Origin: Pelosinus fermentans JBW45
GTDB taxonomy: Bacteria > Bacillota > Negativicutes > DSM-13327
Assembly: GCF_000271665.2 (NCBI RefSeq)
Contig: NZ_CP010978.1
Span: forward strand, 1,706,501-1,770,500
Direction of reading: 5' to 3'
DNA: 64,000 bases
Part shown: positions 18,935 to 28,343 of the stretch, piece after piece
Layout: every line of letters begins with the position of its first letter
Numbering within the stretch: the first letter of the stretch is position 1
Program-made: the position numbers and the translations under genes
Notes under the pieces: generated by a model
What the model saw: only the letters and a program-made list of their open reading frames with translations
Told to the model about the DNA's origin: nothing
Database searches by the model: none

Positions 18935-20122
18935 ATGGTAATAATGTATAGTATATTAGTCGTCGTTATGCTGGCCATATTCTGGGTGAATTGGCGTTTA
19001 CTAACCCAATGGTTTCTTAATGAAAATTTTTCTAGTAAAAATCGTATGTATTGGCTTATAACGGGACTTGCTTGGTTCTTTATTAACTATAATTGGTGGT
19101 TCCAGCCAGATGCCGCTTTTTTCTATCGATGGATAACCCCGGTTGTTGATTTTGCTTACGTTTGGATCATCAGCGGAGTTGTTTTACTCTGCTTTTTTCC
19201 TGTACTATTTGCAATAAGAAGGTTGCTAAATCTTACGAAGGTTAAAAAGGAAACTGGTAAAATGGACGTCAGTCGTCGTACATTTTTACAAAGTGTGCTT
19301 TATGCTGCACCTGTATTATCCTTAGGAATAAGTGCTAAAGGTGTATATTCAGCAGAAAAGGAAATGGTAGTCAAGCATGTAGCGTTGCCTTTTGAAGGAC
19401 TTTCTCAAGAATTAGCAGGGTTTAAAATAGCACAAATTAGTGATACCCATTTAGGACCATTTTTTAGTTTGGAACGATTGGACGAAGTGTTACAATTGAT
19501 TATAAAAGAAAAACCAAATATGGTAGTGATAACAGGAGATCTAATTGATGATTTGAATCTACTTGACGCAGCGATAATTAAACTTAGCGAATTCTGTTCC
19601 CTAATACCTTATGGTGTTTATTTCTGCTGGGGTAATCACGAATATTTTCGGGATATTAAGCGGATTAGCAGAGCTTTGCACAATAGTCCAATCCATGTCC
19701 TGAAAAATAGTAATATTCCAGTTCAGGTAGGAGGAACCATCGTATATATATTAGGTGTTGATTATCCTTGGCCAAAAGATAGTGAAGAAAAGGAACGAAC
19801 ACGACAACAATTTATGACAAAGGCAGAGCAGGATATACCTAAAGATGCCTTTAAAGTATTATTGGCACATCATCCCGATTTTTTGTTTAATGCTTTTGCT
19901 TCGCAAATACCACTTACTCTATCAGGACATACCCATGGAGGGCAAGTTAATATCTTAGGAAAGTCCCTATTGCCGGTAAGTTATCATTATATGCGTGGGC
20001 TTTATCAGGAAAATCATTCTTATGGATATGTTAGTCCAGGAACAGGACAATGGATACCGTTTCGTCTTGGTTGTCCACCTGAAATTAGTGTATTTAGTTT
20101 AACAGTTAAGAATAAAGATTAG
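18935..20122 (+). CDS. Membrane-anchored metallophosphoesterase
   Basis: A 395-residue calcineurin-like phosphoesterase. About three hydrophobic helices fill residues 1-95. Then comes a stretch VSRRTFLQSVLYAAPVLSL that looks like a twin-arginine signal at about residues 110-128. The catalytic domain follows, with the metal motifs ISDTHLG, VVITGDLIDD, WGNHEYF, LAHHPD and SGHTHGGQ, which is a full metallophosphoesterase set. Relatives include YkuE-type and UDP-diacylglucosamine-like hydrolases; the substrate is unknown. It is a single gene between a terminator and the ROK regulator. Confidence 0.88.
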   Translation: MVIMYSILVVVMLAIFWVNWRLLTQWFLNENFSSKNRMYWLITGLAWFFINYNWWFQPDAAFFYRWITPVVDFAYVWIISGVVLLCFFPVLFAIRRLLNLTKVKKETGKMDVSRRTFLQSVLYAAPVLSLGISAKGVYSAEKEMVVKHVALPFEGLSQELAGFKIAQISDTHLGPFFSLERLDEVLQLIIKEKPNMVVITGDLIDDLNLLDAAIIKLSEFCSLIPYGVYFCWGNHEYFRDIKRISRALHNSPIHVLKNSNIPVQVGGTIVYILGVDYPWPKDSEEKERTRQQFMTKAEQDIPKDAFKVLLAHHPDFLFNAFASQIPLTLSGHTHGGQVNILGKSLLPVSYHYMRGLYQENHSYGYVSPGTGQWIPFRLGCPPEISVFSLTVKNKD

Positions 20123-20284
20123 TTTGTCAATATCCTCTTTATTGTTAAGAGAGCACTGTGTAATATGAAGTGCAATGAGAAAGGCTTATAATATAGTTCG
20201 CAATATCATTAACATTAAGGTATAATTTCATTGAGAATAGTTCATTCATAGTAATCAAATTAAAGTTAAGGGATATGAGGAAAA

Positions 20285-21517
20285 ATGAGAAGCCCTGGCA
20301 ATAGTAAATATGTTAAAAAGCTAAATCGAATGACAATTATAAATATTATTAAAGATAACGAATTAATTTCTCGTCAGCAAATTGCCGATTTAACTGGTCT
20401 TACTCCGCCCGCGATTACAGGTATTATCCGAGAATTAATTGATACAGGATTTGTAAAAGAAGTTGGCTTAGGTCAATCTCAAGGAGGAAGAAAACCTGTT
20501 AATCTACAATTTAATTGTAGTGCGGGATATGTAATCGGCATAGAAGTGACTAGCCAGGAAATAACAGTTGCTCTTGCTGATTTGAAAAATATTCCCACTT
20601 GTATTGGGCGAGTAACGGTAGATATGAAAGACCCAGCAATAGCAGTAAAAGAACTTATTCATGTCATTAAACAAGTCAGTCTGAATAAAGAAAATAGAGA
20701 GAAAAGAATTGTAGCAATTGCAATTGCATTTCCGGGTATGCTAAATCGGAGTGAAGGCACAGTCAAAAGAGCTGTAAATCTAGGTAAGATGTGGAATGGC
20801 TATCCGTTAAAGGCCACTTTGGAAAACGAATTTGGATTGCCTATCTATATTGAAACCAATTCAAAAGTTGCAGCTCTAGGGGAAAAGTGGTATGGGGGCG
20901 GCATTAATTGTGAAAATTTAATCTACATCAACATGGGAGAAGGAATTAGTGCTGGCATCATTATGGGGGAGCATATTGTACAAGGTTCCCAAGGGTATGC
21001 TGGACAAATTGGTCATACTGTCATGATCGAGCAGGGAACTTTATGCAATTGCGGTAATCGTGGTTGTTTAGAAACCGTCTGCGGTATTCCTGCCATTGTC
21101 CAAAAAGTAAATGCACAGCTGCCTTTTCTTGCTGATGAAGATCCATTAAAAAAGCGTTTTAACATTACGCAAGAAATACAAATAAGTGATATCGTAGAAG
21201 TTGCTTTAAAGAAAGAGTCTTATGCAAGAGATGTGCTGCGACAAGCAACTCACTATGTGGCTTTAGCAACTTCTCACATGATTAATCTGTATAATCCAGA
21301 TGCAGTTTTTATCGGGGGTAAATTGGCGATCGTAGCAGAATTCTTTATGGAAGACTTTCATGAAGTGATTGCATCGCATACTTTTTCTGAAGTGGAAGAT
21401 GCAACTGCGATTATTATATCAAAACTCGGTGCAGATTCAGGCGTAATCGGTGCATGTGCTCTTGCTCTCAAAATGGTACTGAAATCACCTAACACCGATA
21501 TGTTTGATGATTTATAA
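20285..21517 (+). CDS. ROK-family transcriptional regulator (NagC/XylR type)
   Basis: A 410-residue protein with an N-terminal winged helix (about 10-75; ISRQQIADLTGLTPPAITGI) and a ROK sugar-kinase-like domain. Zinc-binding ROK motif CNCGNRGCLET is intact near residue 255, and the sugar-binding region is represented by GYAGQIGHT. It lacks the clear ATP-site DxGGT motif of true kinases (VIGIEVTSQEITVAL instead), in line with a regulator. No sugar operon is adjacent, so its target is unknown. Confidence 0.9.
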   Translation: MRSPGNSKYVKKLNRMTIINIIKDNELISRQQIADLTGLTPPAITGIIRELIDTGFVKEVGLGQSQGGRKPVNLQFNCSAGYVIGIEVTSQEITVALADLKNIPTCIGRVTVDMKDPAIAVKELIHVIKQVSLNKENREKRIVAIAIAFPGMLNRSEGTVKRAVNLGKMWNGYPLKATLENEFGLPIYIETNSKVAALGEKWYGGGINCENLIYINMGEGISAGIIMGEHIVQGSQGYAGQIGHTVMIEQGTLCNCGNRGCLETVCGIPAIVQKVNAQLPFLADEDPLKKRFNITQEIQISDIVEVALKKESYARDVLRQATHYVALATSHMINLYNPDAVFIGGKLAIVAEFFMEDFHEVIASHTFSEVEDATAIIISKLGADSGVIGACALALKMVLKSPNTDMFDDL

Positions 21518-21772
21518 TCACTATTCTTGATTAACCCAATAGCAATACTTGAGCAATTGCTCATTTAGTAAAATGATCTGAGACCCTGGGGTTTTAGGTC
21601 GTTTTTTATTTTAGAAAAATAATTTTCTAAAAAAGAAGAAATTATATCAATCATGGTACATCCTCCATATCATTCCTTTTCACTTCTTATATTGTAAGTA
21701 TAGAGTAAAACATGTATAGATACTGTAATGCTTGTCACAATAATAGAATTGAATCTAATTCTTCTTTATCTT

Positions 21773-21801
21773 TTGACGAATCCTTTTAAGCGTCGTACAA
21801 T
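21773..21801 (+). promoter_or_regulatory. Sigma-70 promoter for the XPB helicase operon
   Basis: TTGACG, 17 bases, TACAAT: a near-consensus promoter that places the start of transcription about 50 bases before the GTG at 21861. The rest of the 343-base gap after the ROK gene (21518-21860) shows only a weak hairpin near 21575-21600 with a T-run. Confidence 0.7.
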
Positions 21802-21860
21802 ATAAGGATATAGCATGTGATTAAAGACCATTACATAGCATGTATTATTAGGAGGTAAAT

Positions 21861-23615
21861 GTGGTATATAATCCAACGAATCCAATGATTGTTCAAGGCG
21901 ATTTTTCTGTATTGCTAGAAGCATATCATCCTGATTTTGAAATCGTTCGCGGTGGATTGTCTGCGTTTGCAGATTTAGAAAAGAGTCCTGAACATATCCA
22001 TACATATCGTATTACTCCTTTATCTTTATGGAATGCTGCAGCCACGGGTCAGACAGCGGCTCAGGTTCTTGAATTTTTATTAACGTATGTAAAGTTCCCT
22101 TTGCCGAATAATGTGTGTCGTGACATTGAAGGCTACATGAGTCGTTATGGTCTGGTAAAACTAATGGCATATCCACCAATGATTGCAGAACATGAAGCCG
22201 ATGAGCTTACTGTGCCTGGAGAATTCTTATATCTTTACTCCCAGGATATTCCTACGATTATGACCATTGCTGGGCACAAAGAGACAAAGGTCATCTTTAC
22301 AGCAAAATTAGATGAACACACTTTGGTTATCCCAGCAGGAAAACGGGGGATTATAAAGCAGCTTTTAGTAAAAATCGGTTATCCTATTGAGGATTTAGCT
22401 GGTTATGTTGATGGTGAAAAGTTAGCGATAGCATTACGGCCTACGGATCTAACTGGACGAGAATTTTCCCTGCGGGATTATCAGAGGCAGGCTGTTGATC
22501 TTTTTTATGATGGCGGTCGAGAGACGGGTGGATCAGGAGTCTTGGTTTTACCCTGTGGTGCAGGAAAAACGATAATTGGCATCGGCGCAATGGAAAGGGT
22601 TGGAATGAATACGTTGATTTTAACAACCTCAACCAGCGCTGTACATCAATGGATGAGAGAAATTGTGGAGAAAACAGATTTGCCGGCAGAAATAGTCGGT
22701 GAATATTCTGGAGATAGAAAAGATATCTGCCCAGTAACAGTTACCACGTATCAAATGGTAACCTATCGTCCTGTTAAAAATGGTCCCTTTCCTCACTTTG
22801 AAATTTTTAATGCCCGAGCTTGGGGATTGGTTATTTATGATGAAGTACATACTCTGCCAGCCCCTGTTTTTCAAGTTACAGCCGAATTGCAGGCAAAACG
22901 CAGATTAGGTTTAACAGCTACCTTGGTAAGAGAAGATGGTAAGGAAGCTGATGTCTTTACCTTGATTGGTCCCAAAAAGCTGGATGTTCCATGGACTGAA
23001 ATGGAGAGTGCCGGCTGGATTGCTACAGCAGTCTGTACAGAAGTACGTGTGCCCATGGATTTTTCCCTGCGCATGGAGTGTGCCCAAGTTCCAGAACGAA
23101 TAGCCTATCGTATGGAAGCGGAAAATACTTTTAAGTTAAAGGCTATCGAATATATCTTGCATAAACATGCTGGAGAAGGTATATTGATTATTGGTCAATA
23201 TATAAAGCAGTTAGAAGCGATTGCCGACTATTTTGGATTTCCCCTCATCACTGGCAAGATGCCAACAGTAAAACGGGATGAGTTGTATCAAGCATTTCGC
23301 AATCGAAAAATTGCAGTACTCATTGTATCAAAAGTGGCTAATTTCGCCATTGATTTGCCGGATGCTGCAGTAGGTGTGCAGGTTTCTGGAGCTTTTGGCT
23401 CTCGTCAGGAAGAGGCTCAGCGCTTGGGCAGAATCTTGCGGCCTAAAGATGATGGTCGGTCGGCTTATTTTTATAGTGTAGTCTCTAAGGATTCTCGGGA
23501 GCAGGAATTTGCTCACCATCGTCAGTTATTTTTAACAGAGCAGGGATACCAGTATCAAATCTTGGATTTTGATGAAACATTGGCAAGGGAAGGAATGGGG
23601 AATTTTGCCAAATAA
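21861..23615 (+). CDS. XPB/ERCC3-type DNA repair helicase
   Basis: A 584-residue superfamily 2 helicase resembling XPB (Ssl2), the 3'-5' helicase of nucleotide excision repair and transcription in eukaryotes, with scattered bacterial homologues. Residues 1-190 form a damage-recognition-like N-terminal region. The helicase core has motif I LVLPCGAGKTIIGI, motif II VIYDEVH, motif III GLTATLVREDG (which includes the RED triplet seen in XPB) and motif VI QEEAQRLGRILRPK. The start is GTG with AGGAGGTAAAT upstream. It overlaps or abuts the next gene, a Helicase_C_3 protein, implying a joint function. Confidence 0.9.
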   Translation: MVYNPTNPMIVQGDFSVLLEAYHPDFEIVRGGLSAFADLEKSPEHIHTYRITPLSLWNAAATGQTAAQVLEFLLTYVKFPLPNNVCRDIEGYMSRYGLVKLMAYPPMIAEHEADELTVPGEFLYLYSQDIPTIMTIAGHKETKVIFTAKLDEHTLVIPAGKRGIIKQLLVKIGYPIEDLAGYVDGEKLAIALRPTDLTGREFSLRDYQRQAVDLFYDGGRETGGSGVLVLPCGAGKTIIGIGAMERVGMNTLILTTSTSAVHQWMREIVEKTDLPAEIVGEYSGDRKDICPVTVTTYQMVTYRPVKNGPFPHFEIFNARAWGLVIYDEVHTLPAPVFQVTAELQAKRRLGLTATLVREDGKEADVFTLIGPKKLDVPWTEMESAGWIATAVCTEVRVPMDFSLRMECAQVPERIAYRMEAENTFKLKAIEYILHKHAGEGILIIGQYIKQLEAIADYFGFPLITGKMPTVKRDELYQAFRNRKIAVLIVSKVANFAIDLPDAAVGVQVSGAFGSRQEEAQRLGRILRPKDDGRSAYFYSVVSKDSREQEFAHHRQLFLTEQGYQYQILDFDETLAREGMGNFAK

Positions 23616-25377
23616 AAAATTATCCTTACGTTTGGATCATGCATATACCTTAGAAGAAATCTATGCATTAAATAAAACAGCCTTAAATAAAATGTGTTGG
23701 TTATTTGATGTAAGCGGCTGGGTGGGCAATGTTCCTAAATTACTACGTGAGGCTATCTTCCATATCCCACGATTTGCTGGAGTATATCATGAATTGAGAG
23801 AAGAAGAGCAAAGTATAATGGCTTTTCTATGTGAATTCGCTGGCAAGCCACTAGCTATAAATCAAATATATGAAAAGTATCGTTCGACAGTGCCCGTGAA
23901 AACAATTGATGCTGCAGTTACCGATTTACTGCAGAAGGGATGGCTGTTAGAAGGGCAGATGCCTCAGTCTCTGTTAGCTATACCCGACTTTAAGAAAACA
24001 CTTGATAAAATGTCAGCGTTTTATTATTTTTTAGAAGCGCAGCTGCCGGCCACGCATTCTGCAATTGATAGCGGAGGACAGTCTCTTACGGATTTGATTG
24101 AGCTATCCGCATTTTTGTATGTAGAAAAACCAAAACTTACTGTAAAAAAGTTCATGGCAAAATCCGTATTGCGTCGTTTAATGTCACGCTTAAGCTCTGC
24201 GGCAGCTGACCAATGGGAAGAAGCCGCTGATGAAAATTTATATACGAATATGACACGTATGCTTTTAGGGATTTTACAGGAGATAGGAGCCTTAAAGGTT
24301 GTAGTTGATAAAGGCGACTATTGCTATTATCAATTAAATGGGGAAAAATGGGATGATTTTATTTTTTCACCTGCATCCCACCGTTTACTCTATATTTTGA
24401 GCTGGCAAATCTCTCGTATTCAATATCATAAGGGCGGAAGCCTACCTTTTATTGCCAATTTATTTAAATATGCAGCCCAGGTAAAAGGAACATGGTTAAC
24501 TGGCGCGTCTTTAATGATGAAAAGCGTTATAGACGAATCTTCAGTGCTTTTTCATGATAAAGATCCTTTTAGTAGTGAAGAGTGGTTAGAGGCAGTTGTA
24601 TTAGAACCATTTATGTATTGTGGATTATTCGAAAAGACTACAGCCGAGCTGCCAACTCAATGGCTGATGGAAGAGAAGATGCCGCGAAATTTCTGGCGAT
24701 TGACTCCTTTGGGATTGGCTTTGGCTCAATGGCTGGCAGAAGAGAAAGACGCAGGTAAGGCTATTAGCCAAATGGTTAAAATCGATTTGTATCATAAAGA
24801 TACGGAAGCCATTTTTGCGCCTTTATTTGATAAATGGCGGCAGGTTTTATCAGCTGAACTGGAGCAGCAGCTGATCATTCAACCAGATCTTTCCTTTTTC
24901 GTTCCGAAAAGTGTAAGCCCTTACGTGGTGTGGATGTTATCGGTTTTTGCTGAGACTCAGGTTCAAGATTACGTATATCAAGGAGAATTTACTCGCAGTA
25001 GTATACTTCGTGCGTTAAAAGGAGGAGCTTCAGTTGATGATTTATTTGCGCTGATTGCTGATCATAGTAAAGTACCTCCCACGGAAAATGTGCTGTGTAC
25101 ACTGCAACAGTGGGCCACTGCTTATGATAAAACCTTGTTTGCCAGAGCGATGATATTGGCTTGTGATACTCCCGAAATGGCGTCGGAAATTCTTGCTCAA
25201 AGTAAATTATCCAATTGGGTGATTGGTTTGGTCGGTCCCCAGGTTTTGCTGATAAAGCCAGATGGAGAAGGGACCATTCGTAAATGGCTAGAAAAGAAAA
25301 ATTGGGTACCAAGGCCTGGAGTCACTGTAGGAGAAGGATTATATACTTGGCTAACAACAGGAAAAAACGAAAAGTAA
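23605..25377 (+). CDS. Helicase_C_3 (XPB/Ssl2-associated) domain protein, partner of the helicase
   Basis: A protein of about 590 residues without Walker motifs. The C-terminal third resembles the Helicase_C_3 (XPB/Ssl2-like helicase-associated) domain: LIIQPDLSFFVP, then TRSSILRALKGGASVDDLFAL and NVLCTLQQWA. The N-terminal part is predicted helical with winged-helix-like stretches. The start is uncertain: TTG at 23605 with AAGGAATGGGGA upstream fits best, while ATG at 23569 would overlap the helicase by 47 bases. Tight coupling to the XPB gene suggests a complex. A similar pairing exists in Mycobacterium (Rv0861c/Rv0862c, from memory). Confidence 0.75.
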   Translation: MPNKKLSLRLDHAYTLEEIYALNKTALNKMCWLFDVSGWVGNVPKLLREAIFHIPRFAGVYHELREEEQSIMAFLCEFAGKPLAINQIYEKYRSTVPVKTIDAAVTDLLQKGWLLEGQMPQSLLAIPDFKKTLDKMSAFYYFLEAQLPATHSAIDSGGQSLTDLIELSAFLYVEKPKLTVKKFMAKSVLRRLMSRLSSAAADQWEEAADENLYTNMTRMLLGILQEIGALKVVVDKGDYCYYQLNGEKWDDFIFSPASHRLLYILSWQISRIQYHKGGSLPFIANLFKYAAQVKGTWLTGASLMMKSVIDESSVLFHDKDPFSSEEWLEAVVLEPFMYCGLFEKTTAELPTQWLMEEKMPRNFWRLTPLGLALAQWLAEEKDAGKAISQMVKIDLYHKDTEAIFAPLFDKWRQVLSAELEQQLIIQPDLSFFVPKSVSPYVVWMLSVFAETQVQDYVYQGEFTRSSILRALKGGASVDDLFALIADHSKVPPTENVLCTLQQWATAYDKTLFARAMILACDTPEMASEILAQSKLSNWVIGLVGPQVLLIKPDGEGTIRKWLEKKNWVPRPGVTVGEGLYTWLTTGKNEK

Positions 25378-25433
25378 TTGGATTTGTGCTATAATATAGG
25401 TATAAAATTTTAAGATGATAGGGTGAATGGAAT

Positions 25434-25754
25434 ATGGCAAAAATACCAAAAAATTTAAGTGACACAGCTATGTTCGGCGATTATAAAGAGACTCTTACTT
25501 TTGAAAATGAGAATTATGCAGAAGAAACAGCAACTCCTCAGCCTGTAAGGGGAATACAAAAAGATAATAAGAATTATGCAAGTGAGTTTTTTACGTCAGA
25601 ATTGCAGGAAAAGGTAGGCAAAGCGTTACTGGAGTTAAAAGTTAAACTATTTAAGGAAGGCATTGTTGATTTTGATATTAAGGTAACAACCCAGGATAAA
25701 CAAATCATATTAACAGGCGTTCCTAGTAAAGCGGAAAAGAAAAAAGCCAAATAA
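25434..25754 (+). CDS. Conserved hypothetical protein, 106 residues
   Basis: Not recognised. It is acidic and polar in its first half and ends in a lysine-rich tail (AEKKKAK). It has no membrane helix or signal. The second half may form a beta-rich unit (DFDIKVTTQDKQIILTGVP). It lies 11 bases upstream of the HD-domain gene and 56 bases after the helicase partner, with a TATAAT-like box just upstream (CTATAATATAGG). Confidence 0.6.
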   Translation: MAKIPKNLSDTAMFGDYKETLTFENENYAEETATPQPVRGIQKDNKNYASEFFTSELQEKVGKALLELKVKLFKEGIVDFDIKVTTQDKQIILTGVPSKAEKKKAK

Positions 25755-25765
25755 TCGGAGGGCCT

Positions 25766-26548
25766 ATGAAGGAACATGCTTTTTTATTTCTTAAAAACTG
25801 GTTTCATGGTTATGTTCAGGATTTTTATTCTACTGATGAACAGCTGCAATTTCACATTCGATTGAAGGAAGAGCATACAAGGCGAGTGCTGGAAAATGCA
25901 GTGAGAATTGGTACATGGTTAACTTGTACTTTTGAACAGATGCAGCACATCAAAATTGCTGCTTTACTTCATGATATTGGAAGGTTTCAGCAATATCAGA
26001 CGTATAAAACCTTTAATGATGCGTTGTCTGTGAATCATGCTCAATTAGGATTGGAAGTATTGCAGGAATCGGGCAGTTTGCAAGCTGCTGGACTAAATGA
26101 TCAAGAACAGAAGATTATAAAAAATGCTGTGTTATACCATAATCGGCGTCAGTTACCAATGGATGAAAGTGAAGAGTGGCTAACTCTTGCAAAGATTATT
26201 CGAGATGCAGATAAGATAGACATCTTTTCCATGTTAATCACGAAAGATAAGGATAATAAAATCCCTCTGCCCCTAGAGTTAGAAAATACTAATGCGTATT
26301 CAGCAAAGATTGTTGAGGATATATTACAGGGGAAATTAGTGGAGTATCCAGACATTAAGAGCGGAAATGATTTAATGCTTTTTCGTTTGTCTTGGATATA
26401 TGATATCTACTTTTCCTATTCTTTTTCTTATATAGTAGAGCAAGGGTACATTGATAAGCTGATTGCTACCCTGCCTGCTCGAAAGGAGATTGCTCGTGTG
26501 CATCAGTGTTTATGGCAGTATGCCAGAGACCATGCTATTTCAGAGTAG
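25766..26548 (+). CDS. HD-domain phosphohydrolase
   Basis: A 260-residue soluble protein. The HD superfamily pattern is visible: HTRRVLENAVRIG, then AALLHDIGRFQQYQTY, HAQLGLEVL, NAVLYHNRRQ and IIRDADKIDIF. The metal-binding set is complete, so nucleotide or phosphate-ester hydrolysis is likely; the substrate is unknown. The ribosome site is CGGAGGGCCT. It overlaps no other real gene; the next gene starts 41 bases later. Confidence 0.85.
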   Translation: MKEHAFLFLKNWFHGYVQDFYSTDEQLQFHIRLKEEHTRRVLENAVRIGTWLTCTFEQMQHIKIAALLHDIGRFQQYQTYKTFNDALSVNHAQLGLEVLQESGSLQAAGLNDQEQKIIKNAVLYHNRRQLPMDESEEWLTLAKIIRDADKIDIFSMLITKDKDNKIPLPLELENTNAYSAKIVEDILQGKLVEYPDIKSGNDLMLFRLSWIYDIYFSYSFSYIVEQGYIDKLIATLPARKEIARVHQCLWQYARDHAISE

Positions 26549-26589
26549 CAATGGGAACCCAAGGATTAAGAAGTGGGAGTGAGGGGAAT

Positions 26590-27117
26590 ATGCAGGAGAC
26601 TTTAGAATTGCCTGAAGGTACGTTTTTTATTCGGATTGCTTCTCTAAGTGATATTGAGCAAATTACGGAAATCTACAATCAAGGCATACAAGATCGAATT
26701 GCTACATTAGAAACAAATACAAAAAGTGTCGAAGAAATGGCAGAATGGCTGAGAAGCAGGAGTTCTAGGCATAAAGTATTAGTAATAGAAGATACAGAGA
26801 ATAAGATAGAAGGCTGGGCTTCACTCAATCTTTTTAATGCCAGAGAATGTTATCGGGGTGTTGCTGATTTATCCATTTATATTAAAAGAGAAAAACGGAA
26901 TAAGGGGCTTGGCAAACATTTATTATTGGCCTTAATCCAAGTGGCGAAAGAGGAAGAATTTTATAAGATCGTGCTGACTACGTTGGCTGTTAATTGTACA
27001 GGACATAAACTCTATCACTCTCTTGGTTTTACAAAGGTTGGTACTTACGTAAAACAAGGAATGTTAGATGGAAAATGGATTGATGTACACGTTATGGAAA
27101 AATTTTTATTAGAATAA
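26590..27117 (+). CDS. GNAT N-acetyltransferase (phosphinothricin-acetyltransferase-like)
   Basis: A 175-residue GNAT protein. FIRIASLSDIEQITEIYNQ at the N-terminus and the acetyl-CoA site KRNKGLGKHLLLALI (R/QxxGxG/A-type) near residue 118, plus HKLYHSLGFTKVGT at the end, match the PAT/YwnH group that acetylates phosphinothricin or related amino compounds. The ATG at 26590 follows GAGGGGA; the longer frame has no ribosome site and would overlap the HD gene. Actual substrate unknown. Confidence 0.85.
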   Translation: MQETLELPEGTFFIRIASLSDIEQITEIYNQGIQDRIATLETNTKSVEEMAEWLRSRSSRHKVLVIEDTENKIEGWASLNLFNARECYRGVADLSIYIKREKRNKGLGKHLLLALIQVAKEEEFYKIVLTTLAVNCTGHKLYHSLGFTKVGTYVKQGMLDGKWIDVHVMEKFLLE

Positions 27118-27131
27118 ATATTGGTAATTTC

Positions 27132-27161
27132 ACAACTGTCTTTATAGACTGTTGTTTTTTA
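27132..27161 (+). terminator. Intrinsic terminator after acetyltransferase
   Basis: ACAACTGTC pairs with GACTGTTGT (one mismatch) over a six-base loop and is followed by TTTTTATT. Confidence 0.6.
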
Positions 27162-27315
27162 TTGTGCTTATACGATACATTAACAAAAACTTGAATATAA
27201 ATTGTTACTGTCAGAGGATGCGGGTATTTCCCGGTAATACTTTTCTTGCTATGCAAGCTTAGCTATGGGATGATAAGAGGATATGACCGGCACTTTAAAG
27301 AAAGAAGATGAGAAA

Positions 27316-27774
27316 ATGTATACAACTACACTCTGCTTTTTGCTTAAAAGAGATAAAATTCTGCTTGGGATGAAAAAAACAGGCTTTGGTCAAGGAAAAT
27401 ATAATGGTTTTGGTGGTAAAATTAAAGAAGGTGAAACAGTATTGCAAGCAACTGTACGGGAGCTGGAAGAAGAAAGTGGTATACAGGTGGAGGAGAGGCA
27501 GTTGGAGTACGCAGGTAAACTGGATTTCATTTTTCCTGCAAGCCCTCAGCTGCGGCATGATGTACATATCTTTCTAGTGCATACCTGGCAGGGGAAACCA
27601 GTAGAAACGGAAGAAATGAAGCCTCAATGGTTTTCACAACCCGATATCCCTTATGATGCAATGTGGCAGGATGACATCTATTGGCTGCCTACAGTCTTGG
27701 CAGGAAAGACCATAGAGGGCACGATAATTTTTGCCGAAAATAATGAAGATGTGGCTGAAGTCAATTTCTTATAG
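27316..27774 (+). CDS. NUDIX hydrolase, MTH1-like 8-oxo-dGTP diphosphatase
   Basis: A 152-residue NUDIX protein that probably removes oxidised purine nucleotides. The Nudix box GGKIKEGE...RELEEESGI is intact. The preceding stretch LLGMKKTGFGQGKYNGFGG closely resembles human MTH1, where the same region binds oxidised purines. The ATG at 27316 gives MYTTTLCFLL, in register with the family; the longer start at 27283 has its ribosome site too close. Confidence 0.85.
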   Translation: MYTTTLCFLLKRDKILLGMKKTGFGQGKYNGFGGKIKEGETVLQATVRELEEESGIQVEERQLEYAGKLDFIFPASPQLRHDVHIFLVHTWQGKPVETEEMKPQWFSQPDIPYDAMWQDDIYWLPTVLAGKTIEGTIIFAENNEDVAEVNFL

Positions 27775-27786
27775 CAAGACTAAGAA

Positions 27787-27828
27787 GTAAAGCCTTTCCT
27801 ATGCTGCAGAATATAGGAAAGGCTTTAC
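27787..27828. terminator. 16-bp perfect inverted repeat between converging genes
   Basis: GTAAAGCCTTTCCTAT pairs perfectly with ATAGGAAAGGCTTTAC over a ten-base loop. The T-run is weak on both sides, but the position between the converging NUDIX and hypothetical genes supports a shared terminator. Confidence 0.6.
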
Positions 27829-27838
27829 TCTAATCAAG

Positions 27839-28069
27839 CTAAAAAGAACTACGTCCTAATCGAGGATGACATACTGGTCTTAAGCTGAGTTTTAATATAA
27901 AAGATAAGGCTTGTTTCATATTGAGATCTTGCCGTCCATTAGGTGTTTCAAAAACGCATAAGGGTTCTTCCATGCCAATTTCGCTGGCTGGCAAATATAC
28001 ATATTCTGCGGTGTTAGTATCACCAAAAATAATGCCTGTCTTAAGATGTGCTATTGTCATTTTACTCAT
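27839..28069 (-). CDS. Small conserved hypothetical protein, 76 residues
   Basis: Not recognised. The likely start is the ATG at 28069 (MSKMTIAHLKTGIIFGDT), which has ATGAGGT upstream on its strand; a longer frame reaches 28102. It has no signal peptide or membrane helix. The N-terminal half looks beta-rich and the C-terminal half helical (MKQALSFILKLSLRP). Confidence 0.55.
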   Translation of the reverse strand: MSKMTIAHLKTGIIFGDTNTAEYVYLPASEIGMEEPLCVFETPNGRQDLNMKQALSFILKLSLRPVCHPRLGRSSF

Positions 28070-28343
28070 AAGTACCTCATAATATAATTTATAGTGCTTC
28101 ATTGATTATATAATATTCACCAAGTAAAAGTAACTAGATATTGAGAAATGTAACTTATAATTAAAATTATTGAATTTTCTAAATATATAATAAATTTAAT
28201 TATGAATACAATGTCCACCTGCAGGAGAAAACAAAGATTTATAGAACTATATATAATGTATTTTAAATACATTTACTGTGAGGAAAACGAGTTTGTCTTC
28301 AGATGGTAAAGAGGAAAGGGATATATAGGAGGAAGGAATAAAG

